Below are positions 1 through 8,420 of a stretch of 13,946 bases of DNA, piece after piece. Every line of letters begins with the position of its first letter. Positions within the stretch are counted from its first letter, which is position 1. The position numbers were made by a program, and so were the translations under genes. Source of the DNA: an uncultured Clostridia bacterium (GTDB lineage Bacteria; Bacillota; Clostridia; TANB77; UBA1234). The notes under the pieces were generated by a model that saw only the letters and a list, made by a program, of their open reading frames with translations, was not told the DNA's origin and searched no databases. Location: the NCBI GenBank assembly GCA_947624765.1, contig CANQLS010000014.1:1-13946 (forward strand). Direction: 5' to 3'.

Positions 1-1
1 A

Positions 2-1624
2 TATCAGTTAACAGATGAACAAGTCCTTGGACTAAAATTACCAACATATGGAACGAGTAATTGGTACGTAGATGCCAAAACAGGTGAAGTATATTTGTTA
101 AGTGGATTTGAATATAACGGAAAATTATATACTGGAAAATCAGATATCGAAAGTGGCGGGCAAGAAAGTGAGTATGCAAAATTTCATTCTGTCATTACCG
201 TTGATATTCCAACAGGAAGTATACCAGTTATATATAACGGAAGCAATTGGGTGATTGCAGATAAAAATAGTGATTGGTATGATTATAGGGAGAATGTAAG
301 ACAATGGGCAAATGTATTTACAATTGATGCTGATGTGCGAGATGAATATTTGTCAAAGCCAGCAGGTACAGTGATTACTGATGAACAAGTAGAAAGTGAT
401 GTAATAGGGATGTTTGTATATATTCCACGATATGCATATCAAATAACAAGTTATTTACATGCTGGTGGTAATGTATCAGGAAATATAAAGATAGCATTTA
501 TCAATAAACAAAATCAAGATTGCGATGGAAAGGTATATAGTGAAGAATATCCGACTACAACATTAGATGGAAAAGATCCGTTAGTTGCAGGTACAAAAGA
601 AGATAAAATGAATGATTTTGTAGTACATCCAGTCTTTACTGATAATATTGAAAATGGAGGATGGAATCATGATTTAAATGGATTTTGGGTAGCTAAATTT
701 GAGACGAGCAGTAGTACCACCGAGTTAGTTGAGGATAAAAGTACCGATACCGTGACGGTTGAAGGAAATGGGAAAATTACTACAAATATAGCTACACAAG
801 GGAGAAAAAGTAATACCGACAAAAATGAATATATAACTGTTCGACCGAATGTAACAAGTTGGAGAAATATTGATTTTAGCATAATGGTAGAAAAATCTAG
901 AGATATGGCAGAATGGCATGGATTAAGCAATACGACAAGTCATCAAATCAAAAATAGTGAGTGGGGTGCGGTGGCTTATCTAACACATAGTAAATATGGA
1001 AATACAACTCTTTACAATAATTCTTATTACGAGGGTGAAGGAAGTTGGACCGCTCTAACTGGCATGTCGGGTGAGACACCAGATGATTTTACGAGTGCGG
1101 ATTATAAAAAATCAAAAAAGATTTATTATGAAGATGGTTCTTTGGAAATTACTTTTAAAGATAATAGTGGAACAGAACATACAAAAAAATATTATTCTTA
1201 TTCTTCTACCAACGGATATCGAGGAAGTACCACCAATAATATTTATGGTATTTACGATTTAACAGGCGGAGCCTGGGAATATACGGCGGCTTATACAACT
1301 AGCGGTTCCTATCAAACATATAGAAGTTTATATGAGAATGATTATGAGAGAAATGAATATGCTGTCAATCCAGACGCAGATAATTCGACGAATGATTACA
1401 TAGCGAATGCAACGAAATTTGGAGATGCGGTTTATGAAACTTCAAAATCTGGATCTGGTGGAACAGATGCATGGGAAAATGATCGTTCTGAATTTGCATC
1501 AAATGGTATGATTTTTAGTCGCAGTGGTATTTTTTCTCATAGCACCTCTGCGGGGTTATTTTATTTTGGACGTAATTCAGGTGCTTCTGCTGATCGTAGT
1601 TTTCATGTGGCATTGACCCAATAG
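2..1624 (+). CDS. Pilin-like surface protein with C-terminal FGE/C-lectin-like domain (5' end outside window)
   Basis: The frame is open from the first bases of the window, so the true start lies upstream; an internal ATG/TTG near 95 is not a credible start. The visible 540 residues begin with LKLPTYGTSNWYVDAKTGEVY, the kind of segment that in gut Bacillota follows a prepilin-type N-terminal helix (family knowledge; the helix itself is not in view). A central region of about 350 residues follows. Near nt 1250-1290 is YDLTGGAWEYTA, resembling the D-L-x-G-x-x-W-E motif of formylglycine-generating-enzyme (FGE) folds, and the protein ends with a glycine/serine/aromatic stretch closing in RSFHVAL, like the FGE-type GFR.VL end. 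No catalytic cysteines are visible, so a binding or display role is more likely than enzymatic activity. The last 40 codons are mostly NNT/NNC and locally richer in G/C than the rest, as in DGR variable regions. The location is probably the cell surface. The exact function is unknown. Confidence 0.75.
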   Translation, partial: YQLTDEQVLGLKLPTYGTSNWYVDAKTGEVYLLSGFEYNGKLYTGKSDIESGGQESEYAKFHSVITVDIPTGSIPVIYNGSNWVIADKNSDWYDYRENVRQWANVFTIDADVRDEYLSKPAGTVITDEQVESDVIGMFVYIPRYAYQITSYLHAGGNVSGNIKIAFINKQNQDCDGKVYSEEYPTTTLDGKDPLVAGTKEDKMNDFVVHPVFTDNIENGGWNHDLNGFWVAKFETSSSTTELVEDKSTDTVTVEGNGKITTNIATQGRKSNTDKNEYITVRPNVTSWRNIDFSIMVEKSRDMAEWHGLSNTTSHQIKNSEWGAVAYLTHSKYGNTTLYNNSYYEGEGSWTALTGMSGETPDDFTSADYKKSKKIYYEDGSLEITFKDNSGTEHTKKYYSYSSTNGYRGSTTNNIYGIYDLTGGAWEYTAAYTTSGSYQTYRSLYENDYERNEYAVNPDADNSTNDYIANATKFGDAVYETSKSGSGGTDAWENDRSEFASNGMIFSRSGIFSHSTSAGLFYFGRNSGASADRSFHVALTQ

Positions 1625-1635
1625 AAGATACCAAA

Positions 1636-1684
1636 AGAAAAGAAGACAAATTTTTATTTTTCAAAAATTTGTCTTCTTTTTTGT
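1636..1684 (+). terminator. Intrinsic terminator after the pilin-like gene
   Basis: A long near-perfect stem (AAAGAAGACAAATTTTT against AAAAATTTGTCTTCTTT) with a short T-rich loop, followed by TTTTTT. It starts 12 bases after the stop codon of the pilin-like gene and separates it from spoIVA. The structure is symmetric and could also act on the other strand. Confidence 0.85.
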
Positions 1685-1762
1685 CATAAATAATACAACC
1701 TATTAATATAAATGAACTAAACAATAGGTGTACAAACACATCAATAAAAGGAGGGTAATGTA

Positions 1763-3242
1763 ATGGAAAATTACAGTATATATCAAGACATAGCAAATAG
1801 AACAAATCGGAGATATTTACATTGGGGTGGTGGGACCAGTTAGAACAGGAAAATCTACATTTATTAAAAATTTTATGGACTTAGCTATTATCCCTAATAT
1901 TCAAGATGAATATAAAAGAGAGCGTGCAAAAGATGAGTTACCGCAAAGTTCAAATGGTAGAACAATTATGACGACAGAGCCCAAATTTATTCCAAATGAA
2001 GCAGTAGAAATGGTGGTAGGCGATAATATTAGATTTAAAACGAGAATGGTAGATTGCGTAGGATATTTAGTTAAGAATGCGCTGGGCTATATGGAAGATG
2101 ATTTACCAAGAATGGTAAATACGCCTTGGTTTGAAGAGCAAATTCCATTTGAAGAAGCAGCAGAAATAGGCACGAGAAAAGTAATAGAAGAACATTCTAC
2201 AATAGGAATATTAGTAACTACAGATGGTAATGTAACTGGTATTGCACGTGAAGATTATGTGGAAGCTGAAGAAAGAGTTGTAAGAGAATTAAAAGCACAA
2301 GGTAAACCATTTGTTATTGTTTTAAATACTAATGTACCAAATGCATCTGAAACGGTGAAGTTAGCTGATGAAATGCAGAATAAATATGATGCACCTGTTG
2401 TTGTAATTGATTGTGCTAATTTAACTGAGAATGATATTAATACAATATTAAACAAAATATTATATGAATTTCCTGTAAATGAAGTTGATATTCATTTACC
2501 GAGTTGGGTAGATACATTAAATGAAACACATTGGCTAAGAAATTCGTTATTAGATATTGTTAAAACATCATTCCAAAATATGAAAAATTTAAGACAGATT
2601 AATCAAGTAATTCAAAACGTTACGGATAATGAAATTGTTGACGGTGTTGTAATTAATGAAATTAAATTAGATAATGGAACGGTAAGTTTACAATTGGAAT
2701 TAGAAAATGATTTGTTCTATAAAGTATTAACAGAGATTTCTGGAATTGATGTGAAAGAGGAAGGCGATTTATTTAAAATTGTAGCAGAGTTGGCACAAAG
2801 CAAAAAGAGTTATGATAAGATTGCTGTTGCATTGAATGATGTGAAGAGAAAAGGCTATGGTATTGTAACACCAAATATTGATGACTTATCGCTTGAAGAA
2901 CCAGAGATTATTAAACAAGGTTCTAAATTTGGTGTTAAGTTAAAAGCACATGCACCAAGCTTGCACATAATCAAGGCTGATATTGAAACTGAGATTTCAC
3001 CAATTGTGGGAAGTGAAAAGCAATCAGAAGAATTAGTTAATTATTTAATGAAAGAGTTTGAAGGAGATCCAGTACAAATTTGGAAATCTAATATTTTTGG
3101 AAAATCACTTCATGAATTAGTTAATGAAGGACTACAAAATAAATTATATAAAATGCCTGAAGATGCTCAATGCAAATTGCAAGAAACATTGGAAAGAATT
3201 ATTAATGAAGGTAGCGGAGGACTAATCTGCATTATTTTATAA
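1763..3242 (+). CDS. spoIVA: Stage IV sporulation protein A, spore-coat ATPase; +1 frameshift at codon 16
   Basis: SpoIVA polymerises on the forespore surface by ATP hydrolysis and forms the basement layer on which the spore coat assembles. The start is ATG 1763, with AAGGAGG eight bases upstream. The first 15 codons (MENYSIYQDIANRTN) are in one frame; an extra C at 1808 shifts the rest, and the second frame runs to 3242. Skipping C1808 gives NGDIYIGVVGPVRTGKS and a protein of exactly 492 aa, the length of the Bacillus subtilis protein. The Walker A lysine then falls at K30, the sensor threonines at T70/T71 and the Walker B aspartate in MVDCVGY at D97, all matching B. subtilis numbering. The C-terminus is the family's hydrophobic GGLICIIL. 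Without the shift, translation stops after 26 residues; initiation at GTG 1827 would lose 21 residues and has no good ribosome binding site. A weak sigma-E-like promoter may lie around 1702-1736. The gene could be recoded, mis-assembled or a recent pseudogene. Confidence 0.93.
1805..1811 (+). other. Candidate +1 recoding site (AAT-C-GGA) in spoIVA
   Basis: Zero-frame reading is ACA AAT CGG AGA. The protein is restored only if the C at 1808 is skipped, so that Gly (GGA) follows Asn (AAT). The zero-frame codon at the slip is CGG, otherwise almost absent from this window. The tatD site has the same architecture: NNT, then an extra C, then GGN for glycine. Confidence 0.45.
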
Positions 3243-3261
3243 TGAATAAAAAACAATTATC

Positions 3262-3377
3262 TTGAAAAAGAATTGAGAAAATTTCTGGGTGTGCAAATGT
3301 GAACGGAGGCGTATATGATATACGTCTCCGTTAATCAATGCAAAGTCCAATAACGAAATTGTCCAATTATTTTTTTA
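3262..3377 (-). repeat. 116-bp palindromic dispersed element, copy 1
   Basis: An AT-rich element with imperfect terminal inverted repeats (TTGAAAAAGAATTG on the left; TAAAAAAATAATTG read inward from the right) and a central hairpin at 3303-3331, whose arms ACGGAGGCGTATA and TATACGTCTCCGT pair with one wobble. It matches, in reverse complement, the element at 9151-9266; shared blocks include TTGGACAATTTCGTT, the ACGTATATC core and CTCAATTCTTTTTCAA. It begins 20 bases after the spoIVA stop, and its right end contains the stop and last codons of rqcH. It may act as a transcription end for the two convergent genes. No coding capacity is visible. The minus strand is assigned only to express orientation relative to copy 2. 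Confidence 0.75.
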
Positions 3378-5067
3378 GTTCTGTTAAAACTGTTTTATAA
3401 TCTGTATATGTTACTTTTCCTGGTTTGGCACCGGGAATTTTTTTAACGTTTTTAACAAGTGTATAATCAACTGCTACTTTTCCGTTTCCTTTTGCTTTGC
3501 TATGAATACTTGCAAGAGAAGCGGCATAAAGCAATACATCTTCTGGAACTTCACTGCTTCGTATAATTACATGACTTCCATGAATATCTTTTGCGTGTAG
3601 CCAAGTATCTGTTTTATTAGCTATTTTAAAAGTTAATTTTTCGTTTTGAATATTATTTTTCCCAATTAAAATCTCAATACCATTTTTAATTTCTTTAATA
3701 AATTGAGTTGGAGCATTAGTTTCTTTTTTAGAATTTTTTGTAACTTTTTTTAGAAATCCTTGTTTGGTTAATTCATCTTCAATTTCTTGTAAATCGCTAT
3801 GTTCCGTACATTCCATAATTTGATAACTGATGTTTTCTAAATAATCAATGTTATTTTCATAATCACATTTTTGTGATGTTGCATATTGAATAGCATTTTT
3901 TAATTTAGTATATTTTTTAAAATAATTTTGTGCATTGCGAGAAGGCGAGTAACTTTCGTTTAAAGGTATATTAATCATTTCATTATTATTATAAAAATTT
4001 TCTGCTAAAAGTTCTTTCATTCCAGTTTGCATACGGTAAATATTACTACTGATGATTTCACCATATTGTTTATATGTTTCTACATCAGCTGATTCCGTAA
4101 GTATTTCATTAGCACGCATTAAATTTTTTTCGTATTTACATATATGTGATAAAACTTCTTTTTGTAATTCCATTTTATGTTTATGAATTTCTTCTAAAGT
4201 TTCTTTTTCATTATAGTATTCATCTAAAAAATCTGATACAGGAGTGGTTGTTGAACTATTTGTTGTATATACTGATAAATCAAAATGATAATCTTTTTCT
4301 ATTTTAATTAAATTCGCAAGCCCTTCTCCGATATTGTATAACAAAATATTTAGATTTGAATATAATGCTGAAACATCTTTACTTGAAATTTCATCTCCTA
4401 TTTTGCAAAAGTTGCAAAGATTATTTGTGAAAGTACGACTAAATCCAGTAAATTCATTTGCTAATCGTTGTGAAAAAGTAAATTTATCAGTAGCAGGTCT
4501 TGAAAGTGCTAGTTGTATTGCATTTTGAAACATTGGTAACGACATACCTAAGAAATTTTCTCTTTCTTGATTTTGCGGATATTCATAAGTCCTAGCCGGT
4601 AAAATTTCACGAAGCGAACTCATTTCATTATCTACATGTTTCATGCTATCTATAATTTTATTTTCATCATTGGTAAGAATTACATTACTATGTTTTCCCA
4701 TAAGTTCAATGATTAATTTTTTTTGCTTACTGTCACCAAAATCGTCTAATCCCTCAAAAGTAAATTCTATAATTCTATCCAAATCATGCTGTTCAATTTT
4801 TATTATTCGATTTCCTTGCAAATATTTGCGAAGTACCATGCAAAAGTTAGGTGCCTTCATTGGATTAGCACGTTCTAAATTGCTTAACTGTACTCTTGCA
4901 GATGAAGGATCAATAGAAATAAGAAGTTTATATTTTTCTTTATTTTTATGAAGGATAAACCAAAGTTCTAATTTATTTGGCATATATATTTTTTCTGTGC
5001 GAGAATCTAGTATATTTTTATTTAATTCAGATACAATAGCTTTTGTAACAATTCCATCAAATGCCAT
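3367..5067 (-). CDS. rqcH: RqcH/NFACT-family ribosome quality control protein (Rqc2 homologue)
   Basis: RqcH binds stalled, split 50S subunits carrying peptidyl-tRNA and recruits tRNA-Ala to add C-terminal alanine tails that mark the nascent chain for degradation; older annotations call it fibronectin-binding protein A. The 566-aa length is normal for the family. The N-terminal NFACT-N domain covers about residues 1-230 and has the signature MAFDGIVTKAIVSEL. The aspartate-arginine pair needed for tailing sits at D97-R98 (HDLDRII), exactly as in B. subtilis. A helix-rich coiled-coil middle spans about 270-430. The C-terminal NFACT-R domain has DTWLHAKDIHGSHVIIR and the KVAVDYT...KKIPGAKPGKVTYTDYKT end. 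The start is ATG 5067, with GAGGTGA seven bases upstream. Its last codons and stop lie inside the palindromic element, so the element may have set the present C-terminus (ELKK). Ribosome rescue is potentially relevant if CGG codons stall ribosomes here; that link is inference. Confidence 0.95.
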   Translation of the reverse strand: MAFDGIVTKAIVSELNKNILDSRTEKIYMPNKLELWFILHKNKEKYKLLISIDPSSARVQLSNLERANPMKAPNFCMVLRKYLQGNRIIKIEQHDLDRIIEFTFEGLDDFGDSKQKKLIIELMGKHSNVILTNDENKIIDSMKHVDNEMSSLREILPARTYEYPQNQERENFLGMSLPMFQNAIQLALSRPATDKFTFSQRLANEFTGFSRTFTNNLCNFCKIGDEISSKDVSALYSNLNILLYNIGEGLANLIKIEKDYHFDLSVYTTNSSTTTPVSDFLDEYYNEKETLEEIHKHKMELQKEVLSHICKYEKNLMRANEILTESADVETYKQYGEIISSNIYRMQTGMKELLAENFYNNNEMINIPLNESYSPSRNAQNYFKKYTKLKNAIQYATSQKCDYENNIDYLENISYQIMECTEHSDLQEIEDELTKQGFLKKVTKNSKKETNAPTQFIKEIKNGIEILIGKNNIQNEKLTFKIANKTDTWLHAKDIHGSHVIIRSSEVPEDVLLYAASLASIHSKAKGNGKVAVDYTLVKNVKKIPGAKPGKVTYTDYKTVLTELKK

Positions 5068-5100
5068 AAATAATCACCTCAAATATTTTTAAATATTTAT

Positions 5101-5150
5101 ATTATATCAAAAAATAAATAATTTACAATTACTAAAATAGGGGATATAAT
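5101..5150. promoter_or_regulatory. Divergent promoters sharing one -35 hexamer
   Basis: On the plus strand, TTACAA (5123-5128), a 16-bp spacer and TATAAT (5145-5150) drive the small membrane protein. On the minus strand, the same six bases read TTGTAA, followed by a 16-bp spacer and TATAAT (plus-strand ATTATA, 5101-5106), driving rqcH. The arrangement is exactly symmetric, so two polymerases could not occupy both promoters at once. Confidence 0.7.
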
Positions 5151-5186
5151 ATTAACAAATGCAACGCAAAGGAGTTTTAGTTTGAA

Positions 5187-5702
5187 ATGAAAAAAAGATT
5201 AATTATTATTTTATCCGTTTTAGTTATTATTGCATTAGGGCTATTTCAATTTCGAATGATAAATTATAAAAATGATCAGTATCGTTTTTCTTTTAAGTAT
5301 AGTGCAATTTATGAAAAAGAAAACAATGGAAAGATGTTAATTTATGTGAGAAATAAAATTAATAATATAGAAATTAGTGCTGTGGCAATGGAAGTATCGC
5401 AAAAATATGATAAACCTTTACAAGAATTAGGAGAGAGATACACAAATAATTTAACTCTTTTTCATGAAGATGAAGAAGTAGAAACATTGCAAAATGAAAC
5501 TATTTCTATTTCAAATGGTATGGTAGAGGCACAAAAAGTAGTGCATAAAGTAATTTATGAAAATGCAGTTGGAAAAGAAATAGCTATACTTATTCCTCTT
5601 GACGATAGGGAGATTACATTTTTAATAAGAGGAACTGAAAAAGCAATTGATAAAAATCAAAGGTCAATAGAAAATATTATAAATAGTATAAAAATATATT
5701 AA
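5187..5702 (+). CDS. Small membrane-anchored extracellular protein, unknown function
   Basis: This 171-aa protein has an N-terminal signal anchor (KKR followed by about 17 hydrophobic residues, IIILSVLVIIALGLF) and a soluble domain outside the membrane. No lipobox cysteine is present, so it is probably not a lipoprotein. The domain starts with NDQYRFSFKYSAIYE and ends with an IDKNQRSIENIINSIKIY helix. This layout resembles PsbP-like or DUF1795-type domains of small secreted proteins, which have the pattern 'fsf.yP..w' then a C-terminal 'i..Il.Sik'; the resemblance is by eye only. The start is ATG 5187, with AAAGGAG upstream and an in-frame TAG six bases before it. The gene is a single transcription unit with its own promoter and terminator, divergent from rqcH. 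Confidence 0.8.
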   Translation: MKKRLIIILSVLVIIALGLFQFRMINYKNDQYRFSFKYSAIYEKENNGKMLIYVRNKINNIEISAVAMEVSQKYDKPLQELGERYTNNLTLFHEDEEVETLQNETISISNGMVEAQKVVHKVIYENAVGKEIAILIPLDDREITFLIRGTEKAIDKNQRSIENIINSIKIY

Positions 5703-5733
5703 AAAAGTTCGATAAAAAATCGAACTTTTTTTA
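5701..5733 (+). terminator. Intrinsic terminator after the small membrane protein
   Basis: A perfect 12-bp stem AAAAAAGTTCGA / TCGAACTTTTTT with a 7-base A-rich loop and a T tail. It overlaps the stop codon of the preceding gene. Confidence 0.92.
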
Positions 5734-5856
5734 TGGAAATTAGATTTCCAAAATTTACAAAAGTCGTTATGGCAAAATCAATGAAACGCTTGAAAATACT
5801 GAATATATACATAAGGAAATGACCTCAAATTTATCAAAAAATTTTTGCTTTTTGTA

Positions 5857-5884
5857 TTGATTTTCATTTTCGCTATGCTAAAAT
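5857..5884 (+). promoter_or_regulatory. Probable sigma-A promoter of the nrd cluster
   Basis: TTGATT, a 16-bp spacer and TAAAAT, located 94 bases before the nrdD start. The intergenic stretch 5735-5978 otherwise holds no gene. I looked for NrdR-box-like inverted repeats around it and saw none that are convincing. The segment TATACATAAGGA occurs twice (around 5806 and 5957), the second time as part of the nrdD ribosome binding site. Confidence 0.5.
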
Positions 5885-5978
5885 AAATATAGTGTAAAAA
5901 ATTGTAGACAAAAGAAGAAATTTTTATTTACATAGGAAAAAAGCACTTCAGGAACTTATACATAAGGAGGAAATGAGT

Positions 5979-8177
5979 ATGAATGTTATCAAATTGAGAA
6001 GAGAAAACAATGCATTAGATATTGCATTAATGGTTGATTCAGCAGCTAAAGCTGAAAGACAAGAGTATGATGAATCTGCAATTGTTGATGCTTTAATTCG
6101 TGAAGCACATTGCGAAAAAGCGTTGGCAAAAGAGATTGCAGGAATTGTAACAGAAAGATTAATGAATGCTAATCTTTCGGTTGTTAGTACTTCTTTAATA
6201 AGATCTATGGTAAATAATGTTTTATTAGAAAAAGGATTAAACAAAGAATTGAAAAATAATTCTGAAGCAACAATTCCTTTCTATAATATAACTGAGATTA
6301 TTGAACACGCCAATAAAGAAAACGGTAATACGGCTCATAATCCAGAGTCTATCAACTTAACATTGGCAGAAAGAATTTTGAAAGAGTATGCTTTAAAAAC
6401 AGTTTTTGATCCTGATATATCAGAAGCTCATTTATCAGGTGAAATTCATATTCACGATTTAGGAATGATAGATCGTTTCTATTGTAGTGGACATTCTCCA
6501 GAATATGTAAAGAAAAATGGAATTAAAAATATTCCTACAATTCCATCAAATTCAAAACCAGCTAATAGTGCTAATGTATTAGCAAGACATATTTGCTCGT
6601 TCACACAATTTTTGCAAGGACAATTTGCAGGAGCGATTGGTTGGGAGGCAATTAATGTATTTTTTGCTCCTTTATTAGTAGATATGCAATATAAAGAAAT
6701 TAAACAATTAGCGCAAACTTTAATTTTTGATTTATCACAACTTGCTGGAGCAAGAGGTGGACAAGTTGCATTTTCTGATTTCAATGTATATGCTTCTATT
6801 CCACATCATTATGAAGAAGTATTTGCTATGGGACCAAGAGGTAAATATATGGTAACTGATGAATTAGACAATATTTATCGTTTTGATACGCAAGAGGAAA
6901 CAGAGGCTTTTGCTAAGGAACATGGTTATCGTATTTTAAGATATAAAGATTTCGCAAAGGAATCAAGAATGTTTGCAAAAGCATTATTAGAAGTAGTAGG
7001 GGAAGGTGATGCTGATGGTATGCCATTTGCATTTCCAAAGATTAATCTTCACATTAATGAAGAATGTTTTACAGATCCAAAAACAAAAGCTTTATTAATG
7101 GTTGCCTGCGAATCTTCTAGTAAAAATGGTTGCCCTTATTTTATATTTGATAGAAATGCATTTTCTGTATCACAATGTTGTAGATTAAAAATTGATTTCT
7201 CAGAAGAGGATAAAAAGTTAATAAATACACCAGAAGAATTAAGATTTGTTGGTGGACAAAATGTATCTATAAATATGCCAAATATTCCTTTAAAAGTTGG
7301 TAAGAATATGGAAGCATTTTATAAAGAACTAGAATTGAGAATGGATATGGCCGCAAGAGCTAATGTACAAAGACAAAACTATGTATGGAGAGTAGCAAGC
7401 CAAGAAAATTCACCATTATCTTTCTATACAAAAGGTATGGACGGAAAAGCTTATGTTCGTTTAAAGAATATTTCTTACTTAATTGGTATCGTAGGTTTAA
7501 ACGAATGTGTATATAATTTAATTGGTCAACAATTACATGAATCTGATGAAGCATATATGTTAGGATTAGAAATAATATCTTTCATGTATCAAAAGACAAA
7601 AGAATTATCTAAGAAATATGGTATTGCACTTAAATTAGAAGAAACACCAGCCGAGAGTACAGCTGGAAGATTTGCAAAATTAGATATTAAGAAATATGGA
7701 GATTTAGCATATCATAAAGAAAATTCTTTTGGCGTATATTATACAAATTCTGTTCACTTTGCAGCCGATAGTAATGTAGACTATGTTACAAGATTGCAAA
7801 AACAATCTAAGTTCCATTCATTAGTTGAAGCAGGAAGCATGATACATATTTGGTCTGGAAATAATGTTCCAAGTCCAAAAGCAATATTTAATTTGTTAGA
7901 AACAACATGGTATAAAACTAAATGTGTACAATGGGTTCTTTCTCCAGAATATACAATTTGCCATGATTGCCATACAAAGAGTAATGGATTATTAGATCAA
8001 TGTCCAAAATGCGGAAGCATTAATTTAAGAGGTGTTACAAGAATTACAGGATATTATGTATTTATTGATAAATTTAATGCTGGAAAAAGAGCAGAGCTTG
8101 CTGATAGATTAAGAGAAAATATTGATAGAGAACAAGTAGCTAAGCAACAAGAAGAGATGGAAAAAGTAGCAAATTAA
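5979..8177 (+). CDS. nrdD: Anaerobic (class III) ribonucleoside-triphosphate reductase
   Basis: NrdD reduces ribonucleoside triphosphates to deoxy forms by glycyl-radical chemistry without oxygen. The start is taken as ATG 5979 because AAGGAGG lies eight bases before it; the in-frame ATG at 5973 is only two bases from that site. The 732-aa protein has an N-terminal ATP-cone (about residues 1-90), the usual allosteric site, then the NrdD catalytic barrel with GEIHIHDLGMIDRFYCSGH, QLAGARGGQVAFSDFN and the cysteine-bearing SVSQCCRLKIDF. Near the C-terminus, four cysteines (about C661, C664, C675, C678; CHDC...CPKC) form the structural zinc site, followed by RITGYY, whose glycine (about G691) carries the radical. 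It is the first gene of an nrdD - glutaredoxin-like - nrdG cluster with a 14-base gap to the next gene. No in-frame CGG codon is present. Confidence 0.97.
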   Translation: MNVIKLRRENNALDIALMVDSAAKAERQEYDESAIVDALIREAHCEKALAKEIAGIVTERLMNANLSVVSTSLIRSMVNNVLLEKGLNKELKNNSEATIPFYNITEIIEHANKENGNTAHNPESINLTLAERILKEYALKTVFDPDISEAHLSGEIHIHDLGMIDRFYCSGHSPEYVKKNGIKNIPTIPSNSKPANSANVLARHICSFTQFLQGQFAGAIGWEAINVFFAPLLVDMQYKEIKQLAQTLIFDLSQLAGARGGQVAFSDFNVYASIPHHYEEVFAMGPRGKYMVTDELDNIYRFDTQEETEAFAKEHGYRILRYKDFAKESRMFAKALLEVVGEGDADGMPFAFPKINLHINEECFTDPKTKALLMVACESSSKNGCPYFIFDRNAFSVSQCCRLKIDFSEEDKKLINTPEELRFVGGQNVSINMPNIPLKVGKNMEAFYKELELRMDMAARANVQRQNYVWRVASQENSPLSFYTKGMDGKAYVRLKNISYLIGIVGLNECVYNLIGQQLHESDEAYMLGLEIISFMYQKTKELSKKYGIALKLEETPAESTAGRFAKLDIKKYGDLAYHKENSFGVYYTNSVHFAADSNVDYVTRLQKQSKFHSLVEAGSMIHIWSGNNVPSPKAIFNLLETTWYKTKCVQWVLSPEYTICHDCHTKSNGLLDQCPKCGSINLRGVTRITGYYVFIDKFNAGKRAELADRLRENIDREQVAKQQEEMEKVAN

Positions 8178-8191
8178 AGGGGGAATAAAAC

Positions 8192-8413
8192 ATGGTAAAA
8201 ATATTTACAATACCAAATTGTCCAATGTGTGAAGAATTAAAAAATTATATGAAAAATAGTCATATTGATTATACAGAAGCAAATGTAGAAGAAGATTTTA
8301 TGGCAAGAGCTAAGATGGTAAGTTTAGACATTGAGCAAATGCCAGCTATAGAAATGAACGGAAAAGTTTATGCACAAGATGTAGAATCATTAAAAAATAT
8401 TGTAACGATGTAA
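8192..8413 (+). CDS. Glutaredoxin/NrdH-like small redox protein
   Basis: A 73-aa thioredoxin-fold mini-protein with the redox pair C10-P-M-C13 (IPNCPMCEELK), the cis-proline segment MPAIEMNGK and a C-terminal helix. Its position between nrdD and nrdG, 14 bases after nrdD and with GGGGG upstream of the ATG, suggests it supplies electrons or keeps cysteines reduced for the anaerobic reductase; that role is inferred. Many class III reductases use formate instead, while others (the NrdD2/NrdD3-like groups) use a glutaredoxin/thioredoxin-type donor. A small NrdH-like protein encoded here favours the latter for this organism. Confidence 0.88.
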   Translation: MVKIFTIPNCPMCEELKNYMKNSHIDYTEANVEEDFMARAKMVSLDIEQMPAIEMNGKVYAQDVESLKNIVTM

Positions 8414-8420
8414 TAGAAGA

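Noticed and set aside
667..930. Open frame on the minus strand inside the pilin-like gene
   Set aside because: Antisense to a clearly coding gene, low-complexity hydrophobic sequence, no ribosome binding site and no recognisable motif.
1702..1736. Sigma-E promoter for spoIVA
   Set aside because: TAATATAA and TGTACAAAC are spaced plausibly, but the match is weak in such AT-rich DNA; mentioned only as a possibility.
5819..5860. Short leader peptide frame upstream of nrdD
   Set aside because: Only 13 codons, lies before the likely promoter, and the AAGGA is too close to the ATG.
5973..5978. ATG 5973 as the nrdD start
   Set aside because: Only two bases from AAGGAGG; ATG 5979 has the normal eight-base spacing.
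6479..6784. Minus-strand 101-codon frame inside nrdD
   Set aside because: Shadow of the conserved NrdD sequence; the cysteine-rich appearance comes from antisense codons.
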